Shown here: positions 45,582 to 54,044 of the stretch, piece after piece
Layout: each line of letters starts with the position of its first letter
Numbering within the stretch: position 1 is the stretch's first letter
Assembly: GCF_014204945.1 (NCBI RefSeq)
Contig: NZ_JACHMN010000002.1
Span: 3,681,001-3,745,000, forward strand
Direction of reading: 5' to 3'
Origin: Allocatelliglobosispora scoriae
GTDB lineage: Bacteria; Actinomycetota; Actinomycetes; Mycobacteriales; Micromonosporaceae
Length of the DNA: 64,000 bases
Translations under genes and position numbers: made by a program
Notes under the pieces: model-generated
Told to the model about the DNA's origin: nothing
What the model saw: only the letters and a program-made list of their open reading frames with translations
The model's database searches: none

Positions 45582-45713
45582 TTACGAGGTCAAGGCGGCC
45601 CGCAAGCGGACCGCGCCCGGGTTCGGCTCGCCCTGCGCCAGCGTTCCGCGCGCTGGGCGACCGACCCGGGCCGGGTCCAGCATCGCCACGACCAGCAGGA
45701 ACACGACACCCAT
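45582..45713 (-). CDS. Possible 43-residue membrane peptide
   Basis: The ATG at 45713 has GAGG a few bases upstream. The product begins MGVVFLLVVAMLDPAR, a short hydrophobic segment, and ends GAVRLRAALTS. It could be a small spread-type membrane protein of the element. Codon use is GC-rich in an otherwise lower-GC part of the element. There is no family support. Confidence 0.3.
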   Translation of the reverse strand: MGVVFLLVVAMLDPARVGRPARGTLAQGEPNPGAVRLRAALTS

Positions 45714-46295
45714 CACGCCTCATCGATCAATACGGTTGACGCCACGACCATGCGCCCGATGATCGACTGAGCAGCCCGCGCGGCCATCGGCAACGCGTTG
45801 CCGCAGCTCCAGAACCTCAACCCCAGGATGATCTTTAGGGGGAGGGAGGGGGTAAAGGTTGTAGTAGTTATCTGCCTTTACCGCCAGCAAGACTTCATGT
45901 GCTCTTACTTTTGCGGACCTGATCGACGGACCTGACCGTTGCTCCCGCCACGCCGTCACCTGAGCAATCCAAGCTCTCCTGAAGGTCAAACCCCTCAAGC
46001 GCTCCGGCTCCGGGGAGGTTCCCCGCCTACCATCGGCCCGGTCGGAGACTTCCTGGTTTCTGCCGGCACCGCCAGCCTTGCGCGGTCACCTCACGCCCCG
46101 TCGGTGGTGGCGGTGCCGGCAGAAACCAGGACCACGGTGTGCGGGCCGACGGCAGACGGGGAACAGGTACGCCTATCACGCTAAAAAACCTGACCCCCGC
46201 GTGACCCCAGCAAGGTGCTTCCGCGAGCTACGCGGTACACGACCAGACCGAGCCTGCGACCCCTCCACCTGTCCCGCTGATCGACTAGGACGGGT
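45714..46295. other. Non-coding right part of the element
   Basis: About 580 bp without a supportable gene. It holds a polypurine tract GGGGGAGGGAGGGGG at 45838-45852, an A+T-richer stretch near 45855-45930 and a large hairpin at 46051-46131. Such composition suits a replication origin or transfer locus. A 92-codon minus-strand frame (45720-45998) lacks any recognisable pattern. Confidence 0.55.
46051..46131. repeat. 24-bp-arm inverted repeat in the element (candidate origin)
   Basis: The arms 46051-46074 and 46108-46131 are exact reverse complements, beginning TCCTGGTTTCTGCCGGCACC, around a 33-nt loop. It lies 165 bp from the right attachment site, in non-coding DNA. It could be the double- or single-strand origin of the RepSA replicon or a terminator; sequence alone does not decide. 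Confidence 0.7.
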
Positions 46296-46345
46296 CTACG
46301 GATCAGAAGGTTAGGGGTTCGAGTCCCTTCGGGCGCACCAGCAGG
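46296..46345. repeat. Attachment-site repeat at the element's right end
   Basis: This is the 3'-half copy of tRNA-Arg(ACG), identical over 50 bp to 39527-39576, with no 5' half. It marks the element boundary. Confidence 0.92.
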
Positions 46346-46470
46346 TCAAGGGCCGGTTTCCAGCAATGGGGATCGGCCCTTCTCCATGTCCAGCCGTGAC
46401 AATGTGATGGCCGGTCCCCGCGTGGAGACCGGCCATCACATTCCCCCCGGAACGACCCCGGGTAACACGT

Positions 46471-46719
46471 CTAGCTATAGCTGTAACGATCGACACCGAG
46501 GCTCTGCCATGTGCCGATCGCGGTGAGTCCGTTGAGGATGCGCCACGCTTCGTCTTCGGTCGCGAACTCCCGGACGGTCGAGCGGGTGAGGCCACCGCGA
46601 CCGATCGGAACGCGCTCTTCCACTTCCCACTGGCCAGCTTCTGGGTTGGAGCGCAGGAAGACATCCCGCAGAATCCAACCGCTGGCCCCACAATGCCACC
46701 TGTGCTCCACCAGCTCCAT
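46471..46719 (-). CDS. Small hypothetical protein
   Basis: 82 residues (MELVEHRWHCGASGWILRDV...). A mixed alpha/beta pattern with conserved-looking acidic and aromatic residues (FATEDEAWRILNGLTAIGTW) suggests a folded domain. I do not recognise a family. It lies just outside the integrative element, 25 bp after a membrane-protein gene on the same strand, and may be co-transcribed with it. Confidence 0.6.
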   Translation of the reverse strand: MELVEHRWHCGASGWILRDVFLRSNPEAGQWEVEERVPIGRGGLTRSTVREFATEDEAWRILNGLTAIGTWQSLGVDRYSYS

Positions 46720-46743
46720 GACGGCGATCGTACACCTGTTCGA

Positions 46744-47298
46744 CTATGAGGCAAGCCCTGAGTGCGACACCTGTTCGACCGCTGGAGCCATCATCGCTGA
46801 TTCCCGCAACACTTCCAAGCGTTTGATCAAACGGCGTACGAGATAGAGCGGAATGATGCCGAAGACGCCGAAGGACATGTCGACGAGCTGCCAGCCCCAG
46901 GGGATGTCGCGGACGACGCCGCAGATCAGCACGGCCGGGATGACCGCGACGCAGGCGATCATCCCGAACTCGATGACCCAGATGTTGCGGACCGGGTCGC
47001 GCAGCGGCCCCCAGAACGCGATGGCGATGACGAGGTGCGCGAAGGCGAGCCAGTCGGTGCCGTAGGCGAGGAACGGGTATTTGGCGTAGCTCTCGCTCAG
47101 CCCGGTCTGGACATGCTCCAGCCACCTCTGAAGCGACGGGATCGCATCGGCGACCGGCGAGGCCCAGCCGTGCAGGGAGCGCACGAGCCAGCGGAGTTCG
47201 AACTCCAGGGGAAACGCCGTGAGGCCGGCGACGGCCAGCCCGATGATGAAGAGGATCAGCCAGATCCGGATGCGTCGTTCGAGGTGTCTGGGGGTCAC
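46744..47298 (-). CDS. Hypothetical membrane protein
   Basis: 184 residues. Four hydrophobic segments are visible (IWLILFIIGLAVAGL, WLAFAHLVIAIAFWG, FGMIACVAVIPAVLICGVV, SFGVFGIIPLYLV) with a large loop between the first two. The C-terminus has an amphipathic RRLIKRLEVLRES helix. No motif is recognised. The first codon is GTG (VTPRHLERRIRIW). Confidence 0.75.
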   Translation of the reverse strand: MTPRHLERRIRIWLILFIIGLAVAGLTAFPLEFELRWLVRSLHGWASPVADAIPSLQRWLEHVQTGLSESYAKYPFLAYGTDWLAFAHLVIAIAFWGPLRDPVRNIWVIEFGMIACVAVIPAVLICGVVRDIPWGWQLVDMSFGVFGIIPLYLVRRLIKRLEVLRESAMMAPAVEQVSHSGLAS

Positions 47299-47363
47299 GC
47301 CGGGAGCGTAACGGCGTGTCTCGTCATCGGCGGTGCGGCCGATACGAAACGTTCACAACCTGA

Positions 47364-47579
47364 TCAGGCCCGCTCCTTGACGTAGACCGCCTCGCCCTGC
47401 CGCCCCTCGATCAGTCCCTCTGCCTTCAGCACCAGCATCGCTCCGCGAACGGATCCATAGCTGATGCCGAACTCCTCGCGTAGCTGCGAGATCGATGGCA
47501 GGCGGTCGCCGGGGCGCAGTTCGCCAGAATTGATCTGGTCTCTGATGCTGTCGGCCAACCTGACGTATTTTGCTGTCAT
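47364..47579 (-). CDS. Short GntR-type winged-helix protein
   Basis: 71 residues from MTAKYVRLADSIRDQI, with GGGAG upstream. It is essentially only a GntR winged helix (SISQLREEFGISYGSVRGAMLVLKAEGLI, then a VYVKE wing). It lacks a ligand or dimer domain. Such bare domains occur near or inside mobile elements and prophages. It resembles the element's GntR repressor (43397) in the recognition region but is only 71 residues long. Confidence 0.8.
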   Translation of the reverse strand: MTAKYVRLADSIRDQINSGELRPGDRLPSISQLREEFGISYGSVRGAMLVLKAEGLIEGRQGEAVYVKERA

Positions 47580-48280
47580 CTTCCACTCCCGGGTCGCTGG
47601 CCTCAGTAGTAGATCACCGCCACTCACGTTCTATCAACTACCAAAAATGTACGAACCAGATAGATAGACATCAAAATAAATACACGCACCAAAAATCTGC
47701 TCAAAGCATCTGGACGTAGGGAGATCCCACCTCCTATCATCACTTACGATCGCCTGAAGCACCGCACTGCGGAGGGTGGTCACCCCGGCCGTCGTGGGTG
47801 CCTCAGGCAGCTTGCGTGCCGCAGTGCAGCCGACCTGGCACCCGTCGACCAGGTTGGCGCCACGGTGCCTGCCTCCGCGCCGGCCGGGGACCTGACGGCC
47901 AGGCCGCGGATGGGTCGCTTCCGGGGTCGGCCTGGTCGGGTGGTCCGGCGGAGGCGGGGTTGGCGTCCCCGCCGGACCACCGTCCCCTCACGCTCCCCAC
48001 CGCAGATTTCGTCCATCGGACGGGGGATGGCCGCCGTGGTGTTATCAAAATGTTACAGATCGGCCATCTTCTACGCAGAGTGAGAATCGCGCCCGATTCT
48101 GGGGCCTACGTCACCGGGTCTCCCCCGATGACCGTTACCGCGAGTGACACTAAACGGCCCTTGTACTTTCTTTGGTTAACTCGCCAGTAGCTTAGGTCTT
48201 GTGAGGTACGTCGCAAGGCGGAAACATGCCTGTCACAAAGCGCCGTGCCGCAGCCGGCGCACCCCATTCGAGGAGGACCC
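47580..48280. other. Long intergenic region with hairpin
   Basis: 700 bp without a convincing gene. The first 130 bp are A+T-rich for this genome. 47939-47951 and 47969-47981 are exact 13-bp inverted repeats (GGTGGTCCGGCGG), with a competing GGCGGGG/CCCCGCC pairing inside. The remainder leads up to the DUF6230-like gene and should hold its promoter. I see no tRNA or repeat-family copy. Confidence 0.5.
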
Positions 48281-48910
48281 GTGCAGGACTCGAAAGGCGA
48301 TCTGGTGCAGGGCCGCACCAGATGGCGACGGTTCGCAGCCGTCGTCGTACCGGCGACGGTAGCCGTCGGCGGCCTTCTGGCCGGTGTGGCCAACGGTGCG
48401 GTGCCGGTGGCGGTCAACGTCTCCGGCTCCAGCTTCAAGATCTCGGCGACCAAGCTGCACGCCGAAGGCTTCGCCCAGTACGGCTCGGCCGTGGTGAAGC
48501 CGGACGGCACGAAGATCCCGGTGGCGGCCGCCTCCATCAACCACGCCGACATCACCAACCTGTGCCAGTCGGTGAAGTTCCCCGGCCTGCCCCTCACCAT
48601 GGTGATCCGCGCCGGTCGCGAGGCCGGTAAGCCGGCCACCGCCGACAACCTCATCATCGGCATGGACTACCTGGTCGCGGACGCCACCTTCCACAACATC
48701 GACATCGGTGTGGACGCGGGCAAGCTCAGCAAGGGCGCCGACGGCGACCACGGTTCGACCGAGGGCTTCGGCCAGCAGGCCGACAGCGCCGACCTCAACA
48801 ACGTCAAGCAGCGTGCCTTCAGCACCCACGCCGGCACGTTCAAGCTCGTCGGTCTCTCCATGAGTGTTCAGCCGGGCACGGAGTGCTTCGCGGACTCCGA
48901 CCTCAACTGA
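48281..48910 (+). CDS. DUF6230-like exported protein
   Basis: 209 residues from a GTG directly after AGGAGGACCC. A single N-terminal hydrophobic helix (FAAVVVPATVAVGGLLAGVA) serves as anchor or signal. The rest is a beta-rich domain with two Cys (ITNLCQS, PGTECFAD). Members are sometimes mislabelled cholesterol esterase; no catalytic triad is visible. They are typically followed by a DUF6114 gene, as here (61 bp apart with a near-identical ribosome site). The function is unknown; cell-surface location is likely. Confidence 0.8.
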   Translation: MQDSKGDLVQGRTRWRRFAAVVVPATVAVGGLLAGVANGAVPVAVNVSGSSFKISATKLHAEGFAQYGSAVVKPDGTKIPVAAASINHADITNLCQSVKFPGLPLTMVIRAGREAGKPATADNLIIGMDYLVADATFHNIDIGVDAGKLSKGADGDHGSTEGFGQQADSADLNNVKQRAFSTHAGTFKLVGLSMSVQPGTECFADSDLN

Positions 48911-48971
48911 CGTCAGCCGGTGGGGCCCGCCGCGGCGAGCCCCACCGGGCACCCCCATCCAGGAGGACCAC

Positions 48972-50375
48972 GTGACAACGGCCGAATCTTCCGCGGGAAG
49001 CCGCGCTTGGCAGGCCTTTCGCCGCTGGCGGCGAGGGCGCCCGTTCTGGGGCGGCCTCCTCGCGATCCTGGCCGGTCTCGAGCTCTTCGCGACCACCCAG
49101 TCGCTCGAAGGCCTCGAAATCAAGATCGGCATGGAGGGCTTCCAGTCGATCCTGATCCCGCTGATGCTCGTCCTCGCCGGCATCCTGGGCTGGGCCACCC
49201 CCGCCCAGCGGCACTTCTACGGCGTGATCACCGTCGTCGTCGCGGTCTACTCGTTCGTCGGCCTCAACTTCGGCGGCTTCTTCATCGGCATGCTGCTCGG
49301 GATCATCGGCGGGGCGCTCATCTTCGCCTGGTCGCCCGCGCAGCCGCCCGCCTCGCCCGAGGCGGAGACGCCGGACGACGAGAGCGACGACGAGGGTCCG
49401 ACGGGCCGGCACGCCGCGTCCGACGGGTCCATGGACGAGCTGCTCGACGGGGCGTCGGCGGGGAGTCTGCGGTCGGCCTCTCCGCCCGCGGTCCCGCAGC
49501 AGCGCCCGGTCGCACCCGACGAGCACGACCCTGAGCTGCCCCGACGCAGTCCTCGGCTCCTCTCGGTGATCATTTTGCCGGTGGCCCTGGTCATCACGGG
49601 CGCAGTCGCACTGCAAACACAGTCACCGGCCGCGGCGGAGGGGTGCACCGCTCCCCGGCGTACAGCCGAGGCGACAACGAGCCCGACGGCCCGCAAGGTG
49701 AAGACGCCTTCACCCACCACGGCCGCGCCGTCCCCGACGCAGGGCGGCGGAATCATCGGCGACATCCTCGACGCACTCGGCGGCCTGCTGGGGGGCAAGA
49801 AGAAGGCGAGTCCGAGCCCCAGCACCGCGCCGAAGCCCACGCCGACGAAGCCGACCACCTCGCCGACGAAGCCGACGCCCGGAGGTTCGGCATCCCCGCA
49901 GAACCCGTGCCCCAGCCCGACGGTCAACAGGGCCAAGCGTCTCCAGGCCGACGCGGGCCAGCTCGACGTGGCCCTGCGGCCCGGCCAGATGACCGGGTCG
50001 CGGGTGACGATGATCAACCTGAACTTCCAGGGCATCGTCGATCTGCCGACCGCCGACGGCGCCGTCACGGTGCTGAAGTTCACCATGAACTCGTCGACCA
50101 CCGACGACTTCAAGCTGCGGATTCATGGTGGCGCCCGGGACGTGCTCCAGTCGACGGCGGAACTGACGGTCAAGCAGAACGTGGTCTTCTACACCAACCG
50201 GTTTCGGGGCAACCTGTTCGGCCTGATCCCGGTGGATTACACGCCGACCGCTCCGCCGCCACCGATCCCGCTCCCGATCGTCTTCTTCACCAACCCCGAC
50301 ATCCAGCTCGTGCTGGTCACGACGGATGTGCTGACGGCGAAGCCGAAGCTGACGATGAAGCTCGTCGCGGTCTGA
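48972..50375 (+). CDS. DUF6114-like membrane protein with Pro/Thr-rich linker and C-terminal domain
   Basis: 467 residues from a GTG after AGGAGGACC. The N-terminal 125 residues hold four hydrophobic segments (GGLLAILAGLELF, ILIPLMLVLAGILGWA, GVITVVVAVYSFVG, FFIGMLLGIIGGALIFAW), the DUF6114 pattern. An acidic linker, a fifth membrane segment (LLSVIILPVALVITGAVAL) and a Ser/Pro/Thr/Lys-rich wall-spanning stretch (about 240-320) follow. A beta-rich outer domain (about 330-465) completes it. It resembles the preceding protein's partner in an actinobacterial pair. No enzyme motif is seen. Confidence 0.8.
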   Translation: MTTAESSAGSRAWQAFRRWRRGRPFWGGLLAILAGLELFATTQSLEGLEIKIGMEGFQSILIPLMLVLAGILGWATPAQRHFYGVITVVVAVYSFVGLNFGGFFIGMLLGIIGGALIFAWSPAQPPASPEAETPDDESDDEGPTGRHAASDGSMDELLDGASAGSLRSASPPAVPQQRPVAPDEHDPELPRRSPRLLSVIILPVALVITGAVALQTQSPAAAEGCTAPRRTAEATTSPTARKVKTPSPTTAAPSPTQGGGIIGDILDALGGLLGGKKKASPSPSTAPKPTPTKPTTSPTKPTPGGSASPQNPCPSPTVNRAKRLQADAGQLDVALRPGQMTGSRVTMINLNFQGIVDLPTADGAVTVLKFTMNSSTTDDFKLRIHGGARDVLQSTAELTVKQNVVFYTNRFRGNLFGLIPVDYTPTAPPPPIPLPIVFFTNPDIQLVLVTTDVLTAKPKLTMKLVAV

Positions 50376-50396
50376 ACAGACACCCGCTCCCACGCG

Positions 50397-50427
50397 AACG
50401 GCCCGCCCGATCATCGGGCGGGCCGTT
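50397..50427. terminator. Bidirectional terminator
   Basis: A 14-bp perfect stem (AACGGCCCGCCCGA / TCGGGCGGGCCGTT) with a 3-nt loop lies between the convergent DUF6114-like and DUF885 genes. Confidence 0.85.
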
Positions 50428-50441
50428 CGTCGAATTGGTGC

Positions 50442-52112
50442 CTAGATCCTGGCCAGCGCCTTGCGCAGCGGGTCCAGCCCGAGGCTGCCGAGGTTGAGCG
50501 CGTCGCTGTGGAACTTCTTCAGGTCGAAGTCGGCGCCCTTGCGGACCTTGGCGTCCTCGCGGGCCTGGAGCCAGATCCGCTCGCCGACCTTGTATGCCGG
50601 GGCCTGCCCGGGCCAGCCCAGATAGCGGCTGAGCTCGAAGCGCAGCGCCTCATCGGTCAGGCGGCAGTGCGCCCGGGCGAACTCCCAGCCCAGCTCCGGG
50701 GTCCAGCGCTCGCCCGGGTGGAACCCGAACGGGTTGTCGCGCGGGATCTCAAGCTCCAGGTGCATGCCGATGTCGATGATGACGCGGGTGGCCCGGAACG
50801 CCTGCCCGTCGAGCATGCCCAGCTTGTCGGCGGGGTCGGACAGGTAGCCCAGCTCATCCATGAGCCGCTCGGCGTAGAGCGCCCAGCCCTCGCCGTGCCC
50901 GGAGGACCATGCGAGCAGCCGCTGCCAGCGGTTGAGCAGCTCGGACCGGACGGCGGTCTGCGCGACCTGGAGGTGGTGGCCCGGAACGCCCTCGTGGTAG
51001 ACCGTGGTCACCTCGCGCCAGGTGGAGAAGTCGTCGATGCCCTGCGGCACCGCCCACCACATCCGGCCCGGGCGGGAGAAGTCCTCGCTCGGCCCGGTGT
51101 AGTAGATGCCGCCGTCGCTGGTCGGCGCGATGCGGGCCTCGATGATGCGGACCTGCTCCGGGATGTCGAAGTGGGTGCCGTTGAGCTCGTTGATCGCGGT
51201 CGTGCCCAGCTCCTGCATCCAGGCGCGGAAATTCTCCTTGCCGGAGATCCGGTAACGCGGGTCCGCGTCGAGCTTCGCGACCGCGTCGTCGATGCTCGCG
51301 CCGGGCCCGGCGATCTGGGCCGAGACGGCACGCATCTCGGTCTCCAGCCGGTGCAGCTCCTCGAAGCCCCACGCGTAGGTCTCGTCGAGGTCGATCTTCG
51401 CACCGAGGAAATACTGGGAGGCGAGTGCGTAGCGCTCGCGGCCCGCCGCCTCCTTGGGCCGTCCCTGCGGCGCGAGCTCGTCGCGGAGGAATTTGCCGAA
51501 CTCGGCGGTGGCGGTGTTGGCGACCTCGGCCGCCTCGTCGAGCGTCGCGCGCAGGGCGCCGTCGGCGTCGAGCCGCCTGGCCAACCCGCGATAGAAGTCG
51601 TCGCCGTCAGCGCTGGTCCAGATCTCGCACTGCTTGGCGACCTCGACGATCTGGCGCTGCGCACTGACGTGCCCCTCGGCGGCGGCCTGGAGCAGCGTCG
51701 CCTTGTACTGAGTGAGGGCGCGGGGGAACTGCGAGAGCCGCGAGGCGATGTTGGCGATCGCCTCCTCGCCCTCGCTCGGCATCAGGTCGAAGACCATGCG
51801 CAGGTCGTGCAGCGCGCTGGCGATGACGTTGACCTCGCTCGTCGCCTCACCGGCGTCGAAGCGGGCGACACCGATCTCCAGCCGCTCGATCATCGCCTCC
51901 TTGGCCACGAACTCCTGGTCGTCGACCGGGTCGATGGCGTGGAGCTGCGCCAGAGTCCGCCGATTGAGATCGACCCCGGCGGCATAGCCGTCCACCGACA
52001 AATCATCAAGCTTGTCGTCATAACCGCTGATCCCGAGGAAGGTGGCGCCGGAAGGGCTCAGCGGCGCCCACTCCTCCACATAACGGTTGGCAAGGTCATC
52101 TACTCGTCCCAT
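50442..52112 (-). CDS. DUF885-family metallohydrolase-like protein
   Basis: 556 residues. The C-terminal half has the zinc-binding motif TTVYHEGVPGHHLQVAQ with a downstream GEGWALYAERLMDELGY, as in M32/M3-like peptidases. No signal peptide is seen, so it is cytoplasmic. Such DUF885 proteins are thought to be zinc peptidases or amidases. The start MGRVDDLANRYVEEW is the family's usual N-terminus. Next to the divergent EamA gene there is no obvious functional link. Confidence 0.88.
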   Translation of the reverse strand: MGRVDDLANRYVEEWAPLSPSGATFLGISGYDDKLDDLSVDGYAAGVDLNRRTLAQLHAIDPVDDQEFVAKEAMIERLEIGVARFDAGEATSEVNVIASALHDLRMVFDLMPSEGEEAIANIASRLSQFPRALTQYKATLLQAAAEGHVSAQRQIVEVAKQCEIWTSADGDDFYRGLARRLDADGALRATLDEAAEVANTATAEFGKFLRDELAPQGRPKEAAGRERYALASQYFLGAKIDLDETYAWGFEELHRLETEMRAVSAQIAGPGASIDDAVAKLDADPRYRISGKENFRAWMQELGTTAINELNGTHFDIPEQVRIIEARIAPTSDGGIYYTGPSEDFSRPGRMWWAVPQGIDDFSTWREVTTVYHEGVPGHHLQVAQTAVRSELLNRWQRLLAWSSGHGEGWALYAERLMDELGYLSDPADKLGMLDGQAFRATRVIIDIGMHLELEIPRDNPFGFHPGERWTPELGWEFARAHCRLTDEALRFELSRYLGWPGQAPAYKVGERIWLQAREDAKVRKGADFDLKKFHSDALNLGSLGLDPLRKALARI

Positions 52113-52210
52113 GGAGCGACCTTACGTGACGGGGACGACACCTCGCCGACTACTTTCAGCGGCTTTCGGCGGCCGAAACCCGCGAGATTTCGCCGGTTGC
52201 TTCTGGCAGA

Positions 52211-53218
52211 GTGTCAGGAGTGAAGGCCCCTTCCGCTCCTGACACCACGCCCGCCCTGTCGGCCTGGCTCCCCGCGTTTCTCAGCAACGCGGTGATCTGG
52301 GGGGCCAGCTTCGTCTTCATCAAGATCGCCGTGGACGGCGGGCTGCACCCGACCTATGTCGCGGCCGGGCGAGTCGTCGCCGGTGCGCTGGCGCTGGTCC
52401 TGATCCTGCTGGTCACCCGGGACCGGCTGCCGCGCGATCCCCGGCTGTGGGCGCACATGATCGTGCCGGGAGTGGTCGGCACCGTCATCCCCTTCACCCT
52501 CTTCTCCTATGGCGAGCAGCGCATCCCCAGCGTCGTCGCCGGCATCTGGAATGCGACGACGGCGCTCTGGGTGCTCCCGATCGCCGTCCTCATCTATCGC
52601 ACGGAGACCTTCTCCGCGCGTAAGGCGATCGGGCTCGGTGTCGGCTTCGTCGGCGTCGCGACGGTGCTCGGCTTCTGGCACATCCAGGGCGATGCCTCCC
52701 TCACCGGGCAGGCGATGTGCGCGGCGGCGGCGATCTGTTACGGCTTCTCCATCCCCTATCTGAAGCGCTTCGTCTCCGGCCGCACCGACGGCGGCCGACC
52801 GGTCTCCGGGGTCGCCTTCGCGGCCTGCCAGCTCATCGTGGCGTCGGTGGTGCTCATCGTGGTGTCACCCCTCATCGCCGGGCCGCCGCCCGCCCCCGCC
52901 GACCTCTCCTGGGGCGTGCTCGCCTCGGTCGCTGTGCTCGGCATCTTCGGCAGCGGCATCGCCTTCGCGCTGAACATGCGGGTCATCGAGGTCAAGGGCG
53001 CGTCGACGACGGCCTTCGTGACCTATCTGATCCCGGTCGTCGCGACGATCCTCGGTGTCACGGTGATGTCCGAGACCTTCACCTGGAACCAGCCGGTCGG
53101 CGCGGCGATCGTGCTCGTCGGCGTCGCCTATGCACAGGGGGTCTTCTCAAGCGTGCGACGCCGTCCAGGCCAGCAGCTCCTCGGCCGACCACGTGTTGAT
53201 GATCCGGTCCGCGGTTAG
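52211..53218 (+). CDS. EamA/DMT-family transporter
   Basis: 335 residues. Ten hydrophobic helices form two EamA repeats, each with the WG-x2-F/A opening (NAVIWGASFVFIKIAV; LSWGVLASVAVLGIF) and the SVVAGIWNATTALW and TTAFVTYLIPVVA family patterns. The family exports amino acids or metabolites. The start is GTG (VSGVKAPSAP) or the GTG three codons later. The C-terminus overlaps the convergent PHP gene by 72 bp, longer than usual. Confidence 0.88.
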   Translation: MSGVKAPSAPDTTPALSAWLPAFLSNAVIWGASFVFIKIAVDGGLHPTYVAAGRVVAGALALVLILLVTRDRLPRDPRLWAHMIVPGVVGTVIPFTLFSYGEQRIPSVVAGIWNATTALWVLPIAVLIYRTETFSARKAIGLGVGFVGVATVLGFWHIQGDASLTGQAMCAAAAICYGFSIPYLKRFVSGRTDGGRPVSGVAFAACQLIVASVVLIVVSPLIAGPPPAPADLSWGVLASVAVLGIFGSGIAFALNMRVIEVKGASTTAFVTYLIPVVATILGVTVMSETFTWNQPVGAAIVLVGVAYAQGVFSSVRRRPGQQLLGRPRVDDPVRG

Positions 53219-53923
53219 CCCGGCGTTCTCGGCCCGCTCGCAGCCGAGGGCCTGCCAGGCGAGCTGATCGGTGGCGTGCGAGTCGGTGTCGATCGCGAAG
53301 CGCAGCCCGGGCACCTGAGCGGCCGCCGCCAGCAGTGCGGTCGGCGGATCGCGCCGGTCCGGGCGGCAGTTGATCTCGATGGCCTTGTCGTGGCGGACGG
53401 CGGTGGCGAAGACCGCCTTGGCGTCGAAATCGCTCGGCGGCCGCCAGCCGGAGCGCGAGTGCGCGGCATCCGTCTTCACCGCCAGCTTGCGTCCCGTGCA
53501 GTGGCCGAGGATGTCCAGGTGGGGGTTGGCGAGCGCGGTCTTCATCCGCCGTGTCATCACCGCCCGGTCGTCGCGCAATCCACTGTGGATCGAGCCGACC
53601 ACGACATCGAGCCGGGCGAGCAGCTCCGGCTCCTGATCGAGCGAACCGTCCGCGAGGATGTCCACCTCGATGCCGGTGAGCAGGCGGAAGCCGGTGGAGT
53701 CGAGCGCGGCGTTGATCGCGTCGATCTGATCGAGCTGGCGCCGCAGCCGGGCCGGGCTGAGCCCGTTGGCGATCGTCAGCCGGGGTGAGTGATCGGTGAT
53801 GACGAGCCAGTCGTGCCCGAGCTCGGCGGCGGCCGCGGCCATCTCGGCGATGGTCGCGCTGCCGTCGGAGGCGTCGGTGTGCGCGTGGCAGTCACCGCGC
53901 ATCGCCGACCGGAGGTCACTCAT
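53147..53923 (-). CDS. PHP-domain phosphoesterase
   Basis: 258 residues. PHP metal-binding motifs are in order: GDCHAHTDASDG, VITDHSPR, GIEVDILADGS, GSIHSGL, DILGHCTGR and FAIDTDSHA. This is the PHP fold of histidinol-phosphate-phosphatase-like or PolX-C-terminal enzymes, without a polymerase domain. Possible substrates are nucleoside or sugar phosphates. The start MSDLRSAMRGDCHAH places the first motif close to the N-terminus, as usual. Confidence 0.92.
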   Translation of the reverse strand: MSDLRSAMRGDCHAHTDASDGSATIAEMAAAAAELGHDWLVITDHSPRLTIANGLSPARLRRQLDQIDAINAALDSTGFRLLTGIEVDILADGSLDQEPELLARLDVVVGSIHSGLRDDRAVMTRRMKTALANPHLDILGHCTGRKLAVKTDAAHSRSGWRPPSDFDAKAVFATAVRHDKAIEINCRPDRRDPPTALLAAAAQVPGLRFAIDTDSHATDQLAWQALGCERAENAGLTADRIINTWSAEELLAWTASHA

Positions 53924-54044
53924 GCGATGAGGCTACCGGCGGGCCGGTGTGAAGGTGTCCGCTCGGCCGTTGTCCGCCGCTCGGCCCGCACGTTACTGTC
54001 CGCTGGCCGCGCGCGGGGCTGCGGCACGGGGAGGTGTTACAACC

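Larger units (their letters stand above)
39527..46345. mobile_element. Integrative element at tRNA-Arg(ACG), pSAM2-like (AICE-type), Tra-less
   Basis: A 50-bp direct repeat made of the 3' part of tRNA-Arg and its flank bounds about 6.8 kb. Inside, next to the tRNA and reading toward it, are integrase, excisionase and a RepSA-type rolling-circle initiator. A small Cys-rich gene, a GntR repressor with operators, an HTH-Nudix protein and a 24-bp-arm hairpin follow. This is the gene order of actinomycete integrative and conjugative elements. I find no FtsK/SpoIIIE-like TraB/TraSA gene, prim-pol or spread genes, so self-transfer is doubtful. Confidence 0.9.

Noticed and set aside
45720-45998. 92-codon minus-strand frame in the element
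   Set aside because: It has no domain or repeat pattern and crosses the polypurine tract; not supported.
47803-48048. 81-codon Pro/Arg-rich frames upstream of the DUF6230-like gene
   Set aside because: All frames in the region are similarly rich and no ribosome site is convincing.
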